Below are positions 50,434 through 61,027 of a stretch of 64,000 nucleotides of DNA, piece by piece. Within the stretch, counting starts at the first letter, position 1, and each line of letters begins with the position of its first letter. Where the stretch lies: assembly GCF_905475395.1 (NCBI RefSeq), contig NC_058342.1, forward strand, positions 467,001 to 531,000. The letters are read 5' to 3'. The notes under the pieces were generated by a model. It made no database searches and was not told the origin of the DNA. It saw only the letters and a list, made by a program, of their open reading frames with translations. The translations under genes and the position numbers were made by a program. The stretch comes from Chrysoperla carnea. Lineage: Eukaryota > Arthropoda > Insecta > Neuroptera > Chrysopidae.

Positions 50434-50844
50434 TTACGACAATGCAGTGTTAAGTGAGTTTTGGATATGTGTGATGGATGTGTTATCGTTGCTATTGTTA
50501 CTATTGTTATTTTCGGCTGTTTGTGTTGTCTGTGTGTCCATGTGTATTATGCCTGTGTTGTGTATGGTGTGTATTTGGTGGTGAACTTGTTGTCTAATTT
50601 GATTTTGTATTGTAAGGGGAATGAGTGTATGTGTGATAATTGTCCGGCGTTGATCGGCGAGTCGCTGTTCTGTGATGTGTGTAAGCTTTGTGTATTTTTG
50701 TGTGAATTGTTGGTATAGTTTTTGTCTGTATCCGGTTTTATCCTGTTCAAGTCGGGTCACTTCCAGGTAGGTTCGCAGTATGAACTGATTCATTTCGTCT
50801 GTCCACTTCATGCGTCTCCTGGAAGAATTGTCTGCGGTGGCCAT
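50434..50844 (-). pseudogene. Element B N-terminal region (Myb-like)
   Basis: 136 codons from 50844: MATADNSSRRRMKWTDEMNQ, helix-rich segment with YRQKLYQQFTQKY and ITEQRLADQRRTI, resembling the Myb-like DNA-binding module found before RT in R4-type elements. It then becomes Thr/Asn/Gln-rich. Homologous coding continues in other frames from 50434 to 49731, so at least one frameshift lies between this and the RT. Confidence 0.7.
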
Positions 50845-51134
50845 TTACGTTTGCGGTAATGGAACATCCACAGGCAAATCATCACGGGTGTCTCGTCCGT
50901 CGTCGGCTGTAGCTTCTTTGGTGATGGGTGGCCGCCTGATCATCAACCCACCACCACCGGGTCGCATACTGTCACATCCAGCGGTGGCTCCAGATGTGCC
51001 CTGGCGATAACCCCCAGGCAGCGGCTGTTTTCCGAGGCTTTTAATCCTTTTATTCACCATCATAAGTGGGTTGGCTCGGGTCCCGGGAGCGCCAATTCCC
51101 GAACAACTAGGGCTACCAGTTGTCCCCGTGGGGG

Positions 51135-51171
<37 letters not shown>

Positions 51172-51172
<1 letters not shown>

Positions 51173-51422
51173 CTCATCTAGTTCATAGCAGGGCTGAGCC
51201 CGATTAAGTTTACCGCACGGACACAGTCAAGTGACGGTAAACTGTTTTTTCCTTGTTCTGGTCTGTCATGTGAACCGGAGAATGTGTGTGAGTGTGCGTG
51301 TATATTTGTGAGGGTATTTTTGTTCTTGTAGTGTGTATAAATGTATGTATGTTTATTGTGTTCAGCGACCTCGCCTTTTGGGTGATGTGTGTGGTGTTGT
51401 ATTGTGTTGTGCTCGCTTTCGC

Positions 51423-51423
<1 letters not shown>
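51172..51423 (-). mobile_element. Element B, copy B2 (3' fragment)
   Basis: 252 bp nearly identical to the 3' end of B1 (46639-46890), bounded by TTA on both sides. It contains 3' UTR and the last codons only: a 5'-truncated insertion. Confidence 0.92.
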
Positions 51424-51460
<37 letters not shown>

Positions 51461-51461
<1 letters not shown>

Positions 51462-54371
51462 TAAAATTTGAAATTAACGAATTCATGCCTGCCAAGGAGG
51501 GAGAGACGATACAGGATTTACACCCCAGAGCCTCCCATCTCCTTGAGAGACATAAATCTTCACAAGTCAGCTACGTCTTTTGAAGAAAGTTCACTGACTT
51601 GTGGCCGTGTAGTCTGTACGTCCGTCAGTCCACGCGACGTCCGTTGGTCCGTCTGTCTTCCGAGTCGGTGGTACGCAAGTCTGTCTAATGTCCTGGTCAA
51701 GCAGGCTCCGTCCCTGCACCGCAGCGATGTGGAACCTACTAAAAGAAATAAAAGAAAAGAAAAAGAAAAAAGAAACTTCAAGGGCTGTTACTTGAAGACA
51801 GTCTGATGCGATCTCAATGTACGAAGGGTGCCTATAATGACAGCCTTCTGCATGGAAGAGATAAGGTGACGAAGATGAGACCTGCAGACCGGAATTTGAG
51901 ATAGATTCGTCTCGAGAGTAGGACGAATTCCGCCTAGGCAACCGATAATGAGGACAACCATTTTGACTGAGTAGCCAGGGTGTAGTTGTCGTAGTTCTTG
52001 TAAGAGATCAAGATATTTAGTCCGTTTTTGCTCCTCCTTCGTGACTATGTTCGTTTCTGCAGGCGCAGAGAACTCGATGACGTACATAGTCTTAGATAAG
52101 ATATCCTGGAGCACTATATCAGGCTTAGTAGCAGAGAGCTGCCTGGTAGTTGGGAACGAGAAATTCCAGAAGATAATGCATTTCTCGTTCTTGACGACGG
52201 ACTCGATCTCGCCTGGAGCATATAGTAGGACTGGCGTAGGGTCCACTTCATACTTGTGTCTCAGGAAGTAGTACAGCACGCGGAGGGCAGCGTTATGGCG
52301 ATGTATGTAGGTGTTCGTGGCATAAGAAGGGCATGCCGAGATGAGGTGCATCAGCGTCTCCGGCTGAGATTTGCACGCTCTGCACATAGTGGTAGAGACT
52401 GCTTCTTTACATACATACTTTTGGTGAGTTAGCGTCGCTATCACACCATCTTGGGCAGCGATGATAAAGCCTTCTGTTTCAGACTTGAGTCCAGCTGATC
52501 GAAGAAAAGAGAACGTAAGATCAACGGAAAGACTACAGGTGTCTAGATGACGGTAGAACATTCTCTGATGGTCACGATTCCGATGATCTTCGAAGAGGGA
52601 GCGTATTTCAGCTCGTTTCACAGCTGAACGAAGTCGAGATTTGGAGAGAAGGACCACGTTATCATCAAGATCACGATTAGACGGATCAAAAGCAAGGCCC
52701 AATTTAGACGCTGCATGTTGTGCTGCAGAGAACAAGAATGCTCCTTTACCCTGTAACTCATGATCGCGCACGAGTTCCATAAGAGGGTCAGAACTATTTA
52801 TGACCTGACAAGCTATTCCTAAAACTACCCTATCATGTAGACATTCAACGGATAGGAAACCTCTACCTCCTTGTTGGCGTGGGAGGTAATTACGCGGTAC
52901 AGAAGCACGTGGGTGCAAACTACGATTGACGTTCATGAGTTTGCGAGTGCCTCTATCAAGTTCCTTAAGCTCCTCTATTGTCCATTTGATGGAACCAAAA
53001 GAATAGAGAAGGATGGGTATTGCAAGCATATTAGTAGCACGGATCTTTTGGATCCCAGACAATTCTGATTGCCAGATTTGTCGAAGACGGTGCCTATACC
53101 TGCCGCGAAGAGCTTCCTTGACAGTAGACACACTTTGAATGTGGTTTTCACCGACACCCAAATATGTGTAGAGCTCTTCTTCATCGAGATGTTTCACGAT
53201 GCTTCCATCTGTGAGCTGCACGTCTGCATCGTAATCAGGGACACGACCCCTCTTACAATGAATGACGGCACATTTATCAAGTCCGAATTCCATGCCAATA
53301 GCCTTCGTGTACTGATGGACAGCTTTGAGAGCTTGAGATAGACTGCTCTCAGAAGAAGCATAAAGTTTCAGGTCATCCATATAGAATAGATGAGTTACCT
53401 GATGCTTCCTATCTGTCGGGGGGCCACAACGGTAACCAGTTTCTTCTCGCAAGCGCAAGGAAAGGGGCATAAGGGAGATGCAGAATAAAAGCGGGCTAAG
53501 GCTGTCGCCTTGATAGACACCACGTTTATACGTTACCAGATCTGTTGAGACAGTACGTTTACCACATCTAATGGAAAATTTGGTCTTCCACAAAGGTAAC
53601 AGCTCTTCGATGCATCTGATGATATCGGGGTGAATTTTCAAGCATTTGAGCAGCACCAATATGAGTTGGTGAGAGCCGGTTGGTGAGCCGGCTGCTACAC
53701 CAGTAGCAGCCGGCTCTATCTCATCACCTTGATTCACTTCCGCTTGCGTAGTCCTGCATTGTTTCTTTTGTCCTGTTCGGGGGTTGTCAAATCCGGTTTT
53801 TTTGAGACGGGATACTTGATCGCGCAGATGTTGCGATTTCATGTGGGAAAGTTCGGGATGCTTTTCGCACCAGAGGGTGTGCATCCTGCCCATATAGCCA
53901 CGTCTCGATGGTTCACTTGCTTCGTAGCAAGTGAGCAGGTCAGCCTTAAGTGCCTTCGTCCATTGAAAGCGCTGAAGACGACTGTTTTGTGTGCTCGCTC
54001 GACTTTCTTGAGAAGTGCCTTGAGATGGCTCTTCGTCGTCAGCGGCACGTCTAGTCTCCGGGACTAGCCTGGGATCCAAAGCCAAATTTGATTGCTCTCC
54101 CTCATATCCGTGAGAGCTACCCCCTATAGGTAAGGTAGAAGCGTCACCTGCAGGGGGGCGGGGTTCTGTAGGACTGGGTCGACTACTACCCGCCTGAGGA
54201 CCGAAAAATCTGCTTCTCAAATTTGACATTTTTGGATTTGACTCATTTAGCTCCGCTGAGTCAGCACGGACCCACCTCGTTAGCCCATCACTTTGAGCGG
54301 AATTGATGGTTACCGGGTATGGCACGTGTCCTAGTGTTAGGCTCGGACGTGAGGTTAGGGATTGCCTGCCC
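51461..54371 (-). mobile_element. Element A, copy A3 (internal deletion)
   Basis: Both ends of element A are present, and the longest leader (54371-54226), but the middle of the ORF is missing. At about 53676-53705 the sequence passes from the N-terminal region straight into the late RT, through an inverted-repeat-like junction (GAGCCGGCTGCTA ... TAGCAGCCGGCTC). Confidence 0.9.
51788..54325 (-). CDS. Element A polyprotein with in-frame internal deletion
   Basis: 845 codons open throughout. The ORF as drawn starts at 54325; the Met homologous to A1 is MSNLRSRFFG at 54229. Contains the Myb-like region (FQWTKALKADLLTCYEAS), then after EPAATGVAAGSPTGSHQLI jumps into the RT, so about 450-500 residues are lost, including NYRPIT and KAFD. 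It retains GDSLSPLLFC, FYMDDLKLYASS, EEELYTYLGVGEN, the CCHC knuckle (CRACKSQPETLMH) and RLE (KPDIV, VIEFSAP). An inactive RT, but a complete DNA-binding plus endonuclease protein is theoretically encoded. Confidence 0.85.
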   Translation of the reverse strand: MPYPVTINSAQSDGLTRWVRADSAELNESNPKMSNLRSRFFGPQAGSSRPSPTEPRPPAGDASTLPIGGSSHGYEGEQSNLALDPRLVPETRRAADDEEPSQGTSQESRASTQNSRLQRFQWTKALKADLLTCYEASEPSRRGYMGRMHTLWCEKHPELSHMKSQHLRDQVSRLKKTGFDNPRTGQKKQCRTTQAEVNQGDEIEPAATGVAAGSPTGSHQLILVLLKCLKIHPDIIRCIEELLPLWKTKFSIRCGKRTVSTDLVTYKRGVYQGDSLSPLLFCISLMPLSLRLREETGYRCGPPTDRKHQVTHLFYMDDLKLYASSESSLSQALKAVHQYTKAIGMEFGLDKCAVIHCKRGRVPDYDADVQLTDGSIVKHLDEEELYTYLGVGENHIQSVSTVKEALRGRYRHRLRQIWQSELSGIQKIRATNMLAIPILLYSFGSIKWTIEELKELDRGTRKLMNVNRSLHPRASVPRNYLPRQQGGRGFLSVECLHDRVVLGIACQVINSSDPLMELVRDHELQGKGAFLFSAAQHAASKLGLAFDPSNRDLDDNVVLLSKSRLRSAVKRAEIRSLFEDHRNRDHQRMFYRHLDTCSLSVDLTFSFLRSAGLKSETEGFIIAAQDGVIATLTHQKYVCKEAVSTTMCRACKSQPETLMHLISACPSYATNTYIHRHNAALRVLYYFLRHKYEVDPTPVLLYAPGEIESVVKNEKCIIFWNFSFPTTRQLSATKPDIVLQDILSKTMYVIEFSAPAETNIVTKEEQKRTKYLDLLQELRQLHPGYSVKMVVLIIGCLGGIRPTLETNLSQIPVCRSHLRHLISSMQKAVIIGTLRTLRSHQTVFK

Positions 54372-54392
54372 TTATTATTATTATTATTATTA

Positions 54393-54511
<119 letters not shown>

Positions 54512-54515
54512 GTTA

Positions 54516-56993
54516 TCTCATCTATTTCATAGCAGGGCTGAGCCCGATTTTGTTTACCGCACGGACACAGTCAAGTGACGGTAAACTGTTTTTTCCTTGT
54601 TCTGGTCTGTCATGTGAACCGGAGAATGTGTGTGAGTGTATATTTGTGAGGGTATTTTTGTTCTTGTAGTGTGTATAAATGTATGTTTATTGTGTTCAGC
54701 GACCTCGCCTTTTGGGTGATGTGTGTGGTGTTGTATTGTGTTGTGCTCGCTTTCGCGTTCGATGAGCGATTGGGACGTTCTCCGTCGGTTTTGAATAGTG
54801 TGCAATTTGGCCATGTGTGAGTCTTGTGAGTCTTACAATGGGTGAAGTGTTTTGTTTGAGGTTTTGATTTATTGGTGGTGGTACGTGTATGGGTGTTGTG
54901 GTTAATAAAGTTATACTATGTTGTGTTTCTTGTGAAGTGTTTTGTGTTTTGTTTGAGACATCTGATGGTCTTGATATTTGATCTTGTGTGAGGCTTGTTA
55001 ACCGAGCAATGGGTGGTGTGTTATGTGTTTCGTTTCGATAAAGTGGGGGTGGTGCGTGTATGAGTGCTGTTGTAGTGTAAGTAATGATGTTGTGTTGTGA
55101 TGAGTTTGTTTCTTGTGTATTGTTTTGTGTTTGGTCTGGAGAATGTGCTGATGTTGCGTGTGTGAGTGTTGTTGTAGATGTGCTGTGTTGTGTCGGGTAT
55201 ATTTCTTGCGTTATGTTTTGTGTGTGTAACTGTGTGTTGTGTGGGTGCTGGTGTGAAGTTTCCGTGTTTGGCATGAGTGTGTTTGCATTGGTCGGAGAGT
55301 ATGTTGTGTTTGTTGTTGTTTGTTGAGCAGTGGTTAATGTTTGTGTTTGGAGAGTGCTGTGTCCCATAGAGAGAAACTTTCTCACTATACGGCAAGTATT
55401 AATTATAACTGCCTTTTGTAATTGTATGTATGTGTTTTTGTGTAGTTCAAGTGTATGCAGACTGTTGTGAAGTGTGGTTGGTATGACGCCTATTGAGCTT
55501 AGTATCACCGGAACGACAACAACTGTTGTCATTTTCCATTGATTCCTCAGATCGACAGCTAGATCGGTGTATTTTGTTATTTTTTCAGTGTGTGTAGACT
55601 GAAGGTTGTGTGTGTTGGGTACTGCAATGTCTATGAGGAATGTGGTTTTTGTGTGTTTGTGTATAAGTGTAATGTCTGGCCTGTTGTAGTGTACCGCCTT
55701 GTCTGTGATAATTGTTCTATCCCAATATAATTTGTGCGTGTTGTTTTCGAGAATTGAAGATGGAGTGTATTTGTAGTATGGTGAGTTGTCTGTTGTGAGT
55801 TTGTGTTTTATGGCGAGTTTTTGGTGTATTATTTTTGCTACCTGATCGTGTCTGTGTTTGTAATCTGTTTGGGTAAGACGTGAGCATGCTGATGTAATGT
55901 GTTGTATTGTTTCTGGTTTTTGTCGACATTGCCGACATAGGTCTGTTTGTTGTGCGTTGTCTTTGAGTATGTGTTTTTTGTAATTCAGTGTATGTATAAT
56001 TTGATCCTGTATTGCAAACATGAAGCCCTCGGTTTCCGGAAAGATATTACACTTGGTCAACCAGGCTTGCGAAGCCTCTCGGTCAATACAGTCGTGGCTA
56101 AGCTCATGAAAATACCTTCCATGTAAAACCTTCGTTTTCCATGTCTGCATGTTTGTGGATGTGTGTTGTGTTTTGGTTGGTGGAAGAGAGTGTTGTGTTG
56201 TGTGCATGTTAAGTGGCGTGTATGACTTGTCTGCGGATGTTATGGCATTGTGTAAGTGTGATGTGTGTGTTTCAGATTGGAAGTACTCGCGTAGGCTATG
56301 GAGCTGGCGATCGTGTAATAGTTGGATATCTGTGAGACCACGTCCTCCTAAAGACCGTGGTAAAACCAACCTGGCTGATGATGAGTGTATGTGGTGTATT
56401 CTGTGTTTTGTCATGATTGTTCGTGTTTTAATTTGTATGTTTTTAATGTCTGTGTTTGTCCACTTTATGATTCCGAAGGAATATGTGAGAAATGGTGTAG
56501 CGTATGTGTTGATGGCTCTAACGGTATTTCTACCATCAAGACCACTTTTGAGTATATTTTGAATTCTTTGTATGTAGTGTTGTGTAAGTGTTTGTTTTAT
56601 ATCTGTGTGTGGGATGCCTTGTGATTGCAGCACACCAAGATAGCTGTAAAATTGTCCCTCCTCCATGGGGCTAATGACACCACCATTTTGCAGGTCAAAT
56701 AAAACAGGCGTTCCTGGGTCAGCATGTATGTGTTGTGTTTTGCATTTGTCAGTACCGAATTCCATCCGGATGTCAGCAGAGAATATTTCAGTCAGTCGCA
56801 TTAAATGTGTTAATTGTGTTTGTGTGGAGGCATACAGTTTCAAGTCATCCATGTAAAAAAGGTGAGATATTTTATGGAATTCTTTGTCGAACTTTATCTT
56901 GAAACCGCATCCCGAATCTGTGAGTATATGTGATAGTGGATTAAGAGCGAGACAGAACCAAAGGGGGCTCAATGAGTCTCCCTGGAAGATACC
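54516..56993 (-). mobile_element. Element B, copy B3 (5' truncated)
   Basis: 2.48 kb with the B 3' end against TTA at 54515. The 5' side is cut within the RT at GDSLSPLWF, again directly into TTA. Best preserved 3' half of B. Confidence 0.92.
54696..56972 (-). CDS. Element B RT-end, RLE and tail (B3), open
   Basis: 758 codons without a break, beginning inside RT (SPLWFCLALNPLSHI; the Met used is internal). YMDD box in HLFYMDDLKLYAST, thumb, then an intact CCHC knuckle CRQCRQKPETIQHITSAC and RLE (RPDITLIHKHTK, FLIDIAVPN). After IVRKFLSMGH comes a tail of roughly 220 residues made mostly of Thr, Asn, Gln, His and Ser, ending in a basic cluster (HRTRKRAQHN, SPKRRGR). It shows the C-terminus that the B1 frameshifts obscure. 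No own start codon or promoter is expected. Confidence 0.85.
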   Translation of the reverse strand: MSPLWFCLALNPLSHILTDSGCGFKIKFDKEFHKISHLFYMDDLKLYASTQTQLTHLMRLTEIFSADIRMEFGTDKCKTQHIHADPGTPVLFDLQNGGVISPMEEGQFYSYLGVLQSQGIPHTDIKQTLTQHYIQRIQNILKSGLDGRNTVRAINTYATPFLTYSFGIIKWTNTDIKNIQIKTRTIMTKHRIHHIHSSSARLVLPRSLGGRGLTDIQLLHDRQLHSLREYFQSETHTSHLHNAITSADKSYTPLNMHTTQHSLPPTKTQHTSTNMQTWKTKVLHGRYFHELSHDCIDREASQAWLTKCNIFPETEGFMFAIQDQIIHTLNYKKHILKDNAQQTDLCRQCRQKPETIQHITSACSRLTQTDYKHRHDQVAKIIHQKLAIKHKLTTDNSPYYKYTPSSILENNTHKLYWDRTIITDKAVHYNRPDITLIHKHTKTTFLIDIAVPNTHNLQSTHTEKITKYTDLAVDLRNQWKMTTVVVVPVILSSIGVIPTTLHNSLHTLELHKNTYIQLQKAVIINTCRIVRKFLSMGHSTLQTQTLTTAQQTTTNTTYSPTNANTLMPNTETSHQHPHNTQLHTQNITQEIYPTQHSTSTTTLTHATSAHSPDQTQNNTQETNSSQHNIITYTTTALIHAPPPLYRNETHNTPPIARLTSLTQDQISRPSDVSNKTQNTSQETQHSITLLTTTPIHVPPPINQNLKQNTSPIVRLTRLTHGQIAHYSKPTENVPIAHRTRKRAQHNTTPHTSPKRRGR

Positions 56994-57043
<50 letters not shown>

Positions 57044-57367
57044 TAAAATTTGAAATTAACGAATTCATGCCTGCCAAGGAGGGAGAGAGGATACAGGATT
57101 TACACCCCAGAGCCTCCCATCTCCTTGAGAGACACAAATCTTCACAAGGCAGCTACGTCTTTTGAAGAAAGTTCACTGACTTGTGGCCGTGTAGTCTGTA
57201 CGTCCGTCAGTCCACGCAACGTCTGTTGGTCCGTCTGTTTTCCGAGTCGGTGGTACGTAAGTCTGTCTAATGTCCTGGTCAAGCAGGCTCCGTCCCTGCA
57301 CCGCAGCGATGTGGAACCTACTAAAAAATAGAAAATGAAAAAGAAAAAAAAGAAACTTCAAGGGCTG

Positions 57368-59104
57368 TTACTTGAAGACAGTCTGATGCGATCTCAATGT
57401 ACGAAGAGTGCCTATAATAACAGCCTTCTGCATGGAAGAGATAAGGTGACGAAGATGAGACCTGCAGACCGGAATTTGAGATAGATTCGTCTCGAGAGTG
57501 GGACGAATTCCGCCTAGGCAACCGATAATGAGAACAACCATTTTGACTGAGTAGCCAGGGTGTAGTTGTCGTAGTTCTTGTAAGAGATCAAGATATTTAG
57601 TCCGTTTTCGCTCCTCCTTCGTGACTATGTTCGTTTCTGCAGGCGCAGAGAACTCGATGACGTACATAGTCTTAGATGAGATATCCTGGAGCACTATATC
57701 AGGCTTAGTAGCAGAGAGCTGCCTGGTAGTTGGAAACGAGAAATTCCAGAAGATAATGCATATCTCGTTCTTGACGACGGACTCGATCTCGCCTGGCGCA
57801 TATGGTAGGACTGGCGTAGGGTCCACTTCATACTTGTGTCTCAAGAAGTAGTACAGCACGCGGAGGGCAGCGTTATGGCGATGTATGCAGGTGTTCGTGG
57901 CATAAGAAGGACATGCCGAGATGAGGTGCATCAGCGTCTCCGGCTGAGATTTGCACGCTCTGCACATAGTGGTGGAGACTGCTTGCTTACATACATACTT
58001 TTGGTGAGTTAGCGTCGCTATCACACCATCTTGGGCAGCGATGATAAAGCCTTCTGTTTCGGACTTGAGTCCAGCTGATCGCAGAAAAGAGAACGTAAGA
58101 TCAACGGAAAGACCACAGGAGTCTAGATGACGGTAGAACATTCCCTGATGGTCACGATGCCGATGATCCTCGAAGAGGGAGCGTATTTCAGCTCGTTTTA
58201 CAGCTAAACGAAGTCGAGATTTGGAGAGAAGGATCACGTTATCATCAAGATCTCGATTAGACGGATCAAAAGCAAGGCCCAATTTAGACGCTGCATGTTG
58301 TGCTGCAGAGAACAAGAATGCTCCTTTATCCTGGAGCTCATGATCGCGCACGAGTTCCATAAGAGGGTCAGAACTATTTATGACCTGACAAGCTATTCCT
58401 AAAACTACCCTATCATGTAGACATTCAACGGATAGGAGACCTCTACCTCCTTGCTGGCATGGGAGGTAGTTACGCGGTACAGAAGCACGTGGGTGCAAAC
58501 TACGATTGACGTTCATGAGTTTGCAAGTGCCTCTATCAAGTTCCTTAAGCTCCTCTATTGTCCATTTGATGGAACCAAAAGAATAGAGAAGGATGGGTAT
58601 TGCAAGCATATTAGTAGCACGGATCTTATGGATCCCAGACAATTCTGATTGCCAGATTTGTCGAAGACGGTGCCTATACCTGCCGCGAAGAGCTTCTTTG
58701 ACAGTAGACACACTTTGAATGTGGTTTTCACCGACACCCAAATATGTGTAGAGCTCTTCTTCATCGAGATGTTTCACGATGCTTCCATCTGTGAGCTGCA
58801 CGTCTGCATCATAATCAGGGACACGAACCCTCTTACAATGAATGACGGCACATTTATCAAGTCCGAGTTCCATGCCAATAGCCTTCGTGTACTGATGGAC
58901 AGCTTTGAGAGCTTGAGATAGACTGCTCTCAGAAGAAGCATAAAGTTTCAGGTCATCCATATAGAATAGATGAGTTACCTGATGCTTCCTATCTGTCGGG
59001 GGACCACAAAGGTAACCAGTTTCTTCTCGCAAGCGCAAGGAAAGGGGCATAAGGGGCACCACGCTTAAACAATACCAGATCTGTTGAGACAGTACGTTTA
59101 CCAC
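57368..59104 (-). pseudogene. Element A late RT plus RLE, A4
   Basis: 578 codons. The first few are frameshift product from the 47-bp deletion. Homology starts at PLMPLSLRLREETGY, then FYMDDLKLYASS, EEELYTYLGVGEN, CRACKSQPETLMHLISAC, KPDIVLQDISSK and VIEFSAPAETN to the stop shared with A1. The codon that is TAG in A1 is Glu here. Confidence 0.85.
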
Positions 59105-59624
59105 ATCTAATGGTAAATTTGGTCTTCCACAAAGGTAACAGCTCTTCGATGCATCTGATGATATCGGGGTGAATTTTCAAACATTTGAGCAGCACCAATA
59201 TGAGTTGGTGAGAGGTAGTGTCAAATGCTTTCCTATAATCCACCCAGGCCATACTCAGGTCGCGCTGATACTGACGAGCGTCTTGACAGATACATCTGTC
59301 AACAAGAAGATTATCTTTGCAACCTGATATACCTCGTTTGGAGCCGCGTTGCTCGTATATCATCTGCCAAACCGGTTCTATGGTTGTGAGTATGCGTTCA
59401 TTAAGAATGGAGGTGATCGCTTTGTACACGGTATTGAGACATGTAATCGGGCGGTAATTGCTCGGAACTGAAAGGTCTCCTTTCTTGGGAATTAAAACTG
59501 TTCGTCCTTCCGCGAACCACGTTGGAAAGGTCCCGTACCCAAGGATGTATGAAGTAAAGTGCCTAGCAAGATGTGCGTGTGTGGAAGTTAAACGTTTCCA
59601 CCAGAAGTTGGACACAGCATCCAT
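58989..59624 (-). pseudogene. Element A early RT, A4
   Basis: 211 codons: MDAVSNFWWKRLTSTH, NYRPITCLNTVYKA, KRGISGCKDNLLVDR, WVDYRKAFDTTSHQ. It leaves frame at LVLFKRGAP because of the 47-bp deletion that removes the GVYQGDS motif region. N-terminal sequence continues past 59624 but is broken. Confidence 0.83.
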
Positions 59625-59920
59625 GCCAGGCGCCGAATGAATCTTCTTGCCTTTGAAAGCAAGGGATGCTTCATCAGCGGTAACAGATGTTAGGACCGCT
59701 TGTTCTGCTAGGCGCGCGTTGCAGAACCTTTCGAACAGTTTGATTTGTCTTATATTTTTATCTACACTAGTCGACTTTTCATATAAATCACGCCAGTAGC
59801 CATCGATTTGCTCTATCGAAGGTGGATTCTCGACGAGAGAAGGAGGTTTTGTAAATAAACGGGAAGGATTCGATACAAACGTTTAACTAGCTTTTTTCGG
59901 GCGAGAGCTAGTGCACGTAT

Positions 59921-60035
59921 CGCTGCATGTTGTGCTGCAGAGAACAAGAATGCTCCTTTACCCTGTAACTCATGATCGCGCACGAGTTCCATAAGAGGGT
60001 CTGAACTATTTATGACCTGACAAGCTATTCCTAAA
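59921..60035 (-). mobile_element. Displaced element A fragment (A5)
   Basis: 115 bp matching A1 at about 42758-42872 (thumb region: GTTCCATAAGAGGGTC, TGACCTGACAAGCTATTCC) fused directly to A4 at 59920 and followed by TTA. Either a template switch during reverse transcription or a later deletion between two copies. Confidence 0.8.
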
Positions 60036-60049
60036 TTATTATTATTATT

Positions 60050-60084
60050 GTCTCATCTATTTCATAGCAGGGCTGAGCCCGATT
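60050..60084 (-). mobile_element. Element B minimal 3' fragment (B4)
   Basis: 35 bp (TCTCATCTATTTCATAGC to GAGCCCGATT) identical to the extreme 3' end of B, with TTA repeats on both sides: the shortest B insertion here. Confidence 0.85.
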
Positions 60085-60108
60085 TATTATTATTATTATT
60101 ATTATTAT

Positions 60109-60488
60109 TTTTAATATTATTATTATAAATTTATTGATAAGAAAACCTCTTGTAAAAGAGGCTTTAAAATAAAATGATAAAAAAAGCCTCTTGTATAGAA
60201 GAGGCTTAAAATTTTTTTTTGAAAAAAAAGCCTTCGTAAGGGAAGGGTATGTGAAAGAGTAATTTTTTCAAAATTTTGAAAAAAATACCCTTCCCTTTGT
60301 ATTACAGGGAAATGTAAAACATTACATTCCCATTTTACAAGTTAAAAATGTATTTAAAAAAAAAAAATCATTTTTTTTTAATACATCTTAAAATTTAAAA
60401 CAAATTGTGTATTTTTGTTTAAATAATTGTGAGGTAAATCTCGTTTTATTTTTATTAATTCATTTATAATTAATTAAATAAATTAAAT
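60109..60488 (-). other. Hairpin-rich spacer beyond 28S 3' end
   Basis: Lies downstream of the minus-strand 28S 3' end. Four hairpins in a row: CCTCTT/AAGAGG (60149-60164), AAGCCTCTT/AAGAGGCTT (60184-60209), GGGAAGGGTAT pairing with ATACCCTTCCC (about 60239-60295), and GGGAAATGTAA with TTACATTCCC (about 60308-60332). Possible 3' ETS or terminator region, or repeat DNA. No protein gene. Confidence 0.55.
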
Positions 60489-60972
60489 AAAACGAATCCC
60501 CAACTCAAGGGCTGAGTCTCAACAGATCGCAGCGTGGAAGCTGCTCTACCGAGTACAACACCCTGCCAGGTACGTAAGTCGTCTACAAACGATTCCGAGT
60601 CCTGACGTCGAATATATAATAAAAATTGACCCATAATCGACCGCTAATGATTGAATGAACATAGCAACATGCTATCTGGCCGTCATTCTATAATCATATA
60701 CGGCAAATAAAGGGCTCGTGCGATAATAAATTTATAAATAAATTTATTACCTAATAAAATCACATTGATTTGAGCCTTTCGACTGATACTGGACTCCTAG
60801 GTATATCGTTGCCAACTTTGACTAGACAGGATACGGCCTTAGAGGCGTTCAGGCATAATCCCACGGATGGTAGTTTCGCACCATTGGCCGCTCGACCAAG
60901 TGCGTCAACCAAATGTCCCAACCTGCGGTTCCTCTCGTACTGAGCAGGATTACTATCGCAACGACGAGTCAT

Positions 60973-61027
<55 letters not shown>

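Larger units (their letters stand above)
46636..51136 (-). mobile_element. Element B, copy B1, near complete
   Basis: 4.5 kb minus-strand element between TTA tracts. It is unrelated in DNA sequence to A but has the same plan: N-terminal Myb-like motif, YMDD RT, RLE, no LTR. The 5' end is AAACCCCCACGGGG (minus) and the 3' end TGAAATAGATGAGAC. The coding strand is strikingly rich in ACA/CAC/CAA codons, seen on the plus strand as endless TGTGTT. Broken by several frameshifts. Confidence 0.9.
57043..59920 (-). mobile_element. Element A, copy A4 (5' truncated, rearranged)
   Basis: A 3' end at 57043 against TTA. Homology to A1 runs through RLE, RT and up to the region before RT, with a 47-bp deletion at about 59056 and a ~32-bp deletion at about 59878. 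At 59920 it switches to a displaced piece of A. Confidence 0.88.

Noticed and set aside
47215-50718. Cys/Val-rich plus-strand frames in element B
   Set aside because: Shadows of the ACA/CAC-rich minus-strand coding sequence (TGTGTT on the plus strand).
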